Shown here piece after piece: positions 5,564 to 6,207 of a stretch of DNA of 6,207 nt. A model generated the notes under the pieces. It was given only the letters and a program-made list of their open reading frames with translations. It did no database searches and was not told the origin of the DNA. Made by a program: the position numbers and the translations under genes. Positions within the stretch are counted from its first letter, which is position 1. Every line of letters begins with the position of its first letter. This stretch comes from DATILI01 sp035476635 (GTDB taxonomy: Bacteria; Pseudomonadota; Gammaproteobacteria; Burkholderiales; Burkholderiaceae_C): positions 1-6,207 of the forward strand of contig DATILI010000107.1 in the NCBI GenBank assembly GCA_035476635.1, read 5' to 3'.

Positions 5564-6207
5564 ATGTCCCTGTCCCTGTTGGGCACCGCCGCCCGCTACT
5601 TCATGGAAGTTGCCCGCACCGGCTCGGTGAGCCAGGCCGCGGAGCATCTGCACGTGGCCGCCTCGGCCGTGAGCCGCCAGGTCACCAAGCTGGAAGACAG
5701 CCTGGGCTGCGCCCTGTTCGAGCGGCAGGCGCGCGGCATGGTGCTCAGCGCCGCGGGCGAGCGGCTGGCCGCCCACATGCGCACAGCACTGCTGGACGCC
5801 GAGCGCGCGGTCGATGAAGTCAAGGGGCTGGGCGGGCAACGCGCCAGCCGCATTCGCATCGCCTGCACGGAAGGGCCGGCAAGCGGCTTCATGGCGCAAG
5901 TGATGTCGACTTTCCGCGCCGCCCATCCCCCGTGCAGCATAGAGCTGCAGGTGGGCGCACCCGACGCGGTAAGCCGGCATCTCCTGCGCGGCGAGGTGGA
6001 CCTGGGGCTGAAGTTTTCCGTTGCGCCGGAAAAGGGCTTGAAGGTCGAACACCAGCAGAGCGCGCCCATCATGGTGTTGATGGCGCCCGGCCATGCGCTG
6101 GCGCGCCGGCGCATGGTCACGGCAACGGAACTTGTTCGCCACCCGCTCGCCGTGCCGGAAGCGGGGACGACCGTGCGGCAGATGCTGGATCTGTGCTGCA
6201 GCCTCAA
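5564..6207 (+). CDS. LysR-family transcriptional regulator, 3' end beyond the window
   Basis: This is a LysR-type DNA-binding regulator, probably controlling the divergent peptidase-Bug operon and itself. About 214 codons are visible of the usual 290-310, and no stop is reached by 6207. The N-terminal winged helix-turn-helix is clear: YFMEVARTGSVSQAAEHLHV (12-31), ASAVSRQVTKLEDSLG (33-48), then LFERQARGMVLSAAGE (51-66), followed by the linker helix (about 67-90). The effector-binding domain begins near 96 (RIRIACTEGPASGF) and includes RGEVDLGLKF (142-151), the strand typical of this fold. The ATG at 5564 places the helix-turn-helix at the standard distance from the N-terminus. A weak GAAAG lies 6 nt upstream, and no in-frame upstream start is convincing. 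The divergent arrangement with paired T-N11-A dyads between the genes supports local control. The co-inducer is unknown, but the operon suggests a small carboxylate or amide. Confidence 0.95.
   Translation, partial: MSLSLLGTAARYFMEVARTGSVSQAAEHLHVAASAVSRQVTKLEDSLGCALFERQARGMVLSAAGERLAAHMRTALLDAERAVDEVKGLGGQRASRIRIACTEGPASGFMAQVMSTFRAAHPPCSIELQVGAPDAVSRHLLRGEVDLGLKFSVAPEKGLKVEHQQSAPIMVLMAPGHALARRRMVTATELVRHPLAVPEAGTTVRQMLDLCCSL

Noticed and set aside
4788..5630. A 280-codon plus-strand frame opposite the peptidase and crossing the intergenic region
   Set aside because: It is antisense to the peptidase, crosses the divergent promoter and the start of the LysR gene in another frame, and shows no domain.
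5507..6207. Two minus-strand frames opposite the LysR gene (to 6142 and 6207)
   Set aside because: The plus strand encodes an unmistakable LysR helix-turn-helix and effector domain; the minus frames have no family features.

Overview
This 6.2-kb window is GC-rich bacterial chromosome. Gene content, codon use and protein sequences suggest a betaproteobacterium, most likely Burkholderiales and probably Comamonadaceae. The main pointers are a Bug-family (TctC-like) periplasmic binding protein next to a divergent LysR regulator, and a UvrD of the longer proteobacterial type. The species assignment is inference; nothing here fixes it. I see no mobile element, CRISPR array, tRNA or rRNA.

Layout. 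Four complete genes lie on the minus strand and one partial gene on the plus strand. Reading the minus strand from right to left: an M20 metallopeptidase (start 5453, stop 4029), a Bug-family solute-binding protein (start 4032, stop 3040), the DNA helicase gene uvrD (start 3000, stop 607), and a small exported TPR protein (start 474, stop 1). To the right of a 110-bp divergent intergenic region (5454-5563), a LysR-type regulator starts at 5564 and runs off the window at 6207 with about 214 codons visible.

How the parts work together. The peptidase stop and the Bug start overlap as ATGA, so the two are almost certainly co-translated. The LysR gene is divergent and its intergenic region carries two dyads of the LysR T-N11-A type. 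From a promoter predicted by eye, these sit near -65 and -36 of the peptidase-Bug operon. The simplest reading is a small regulated catabolic module: a periplasmic protein binds a carboxylated ligand, a cytoplasmic M20 enzyme hydrolyses an amide or peptide bond in it or a related compound, and the LysR protein senses it. No membrane transporter is present in the window. uvrD is a housekeeping repair gene only 39 bp downstream of the Bug gene and may receive read-through. A 10-bp perfect stem lies between uvrD and the TPR gene.

Overall this is a fairly ordinary chromosomal segment. The points most worth a second look are the coupled peptidase-Bug pair with its LysR control region, the odd uvrD start region (possible leaderless start and an 11-bp tandem repeat), and a large insertion in UvrD.
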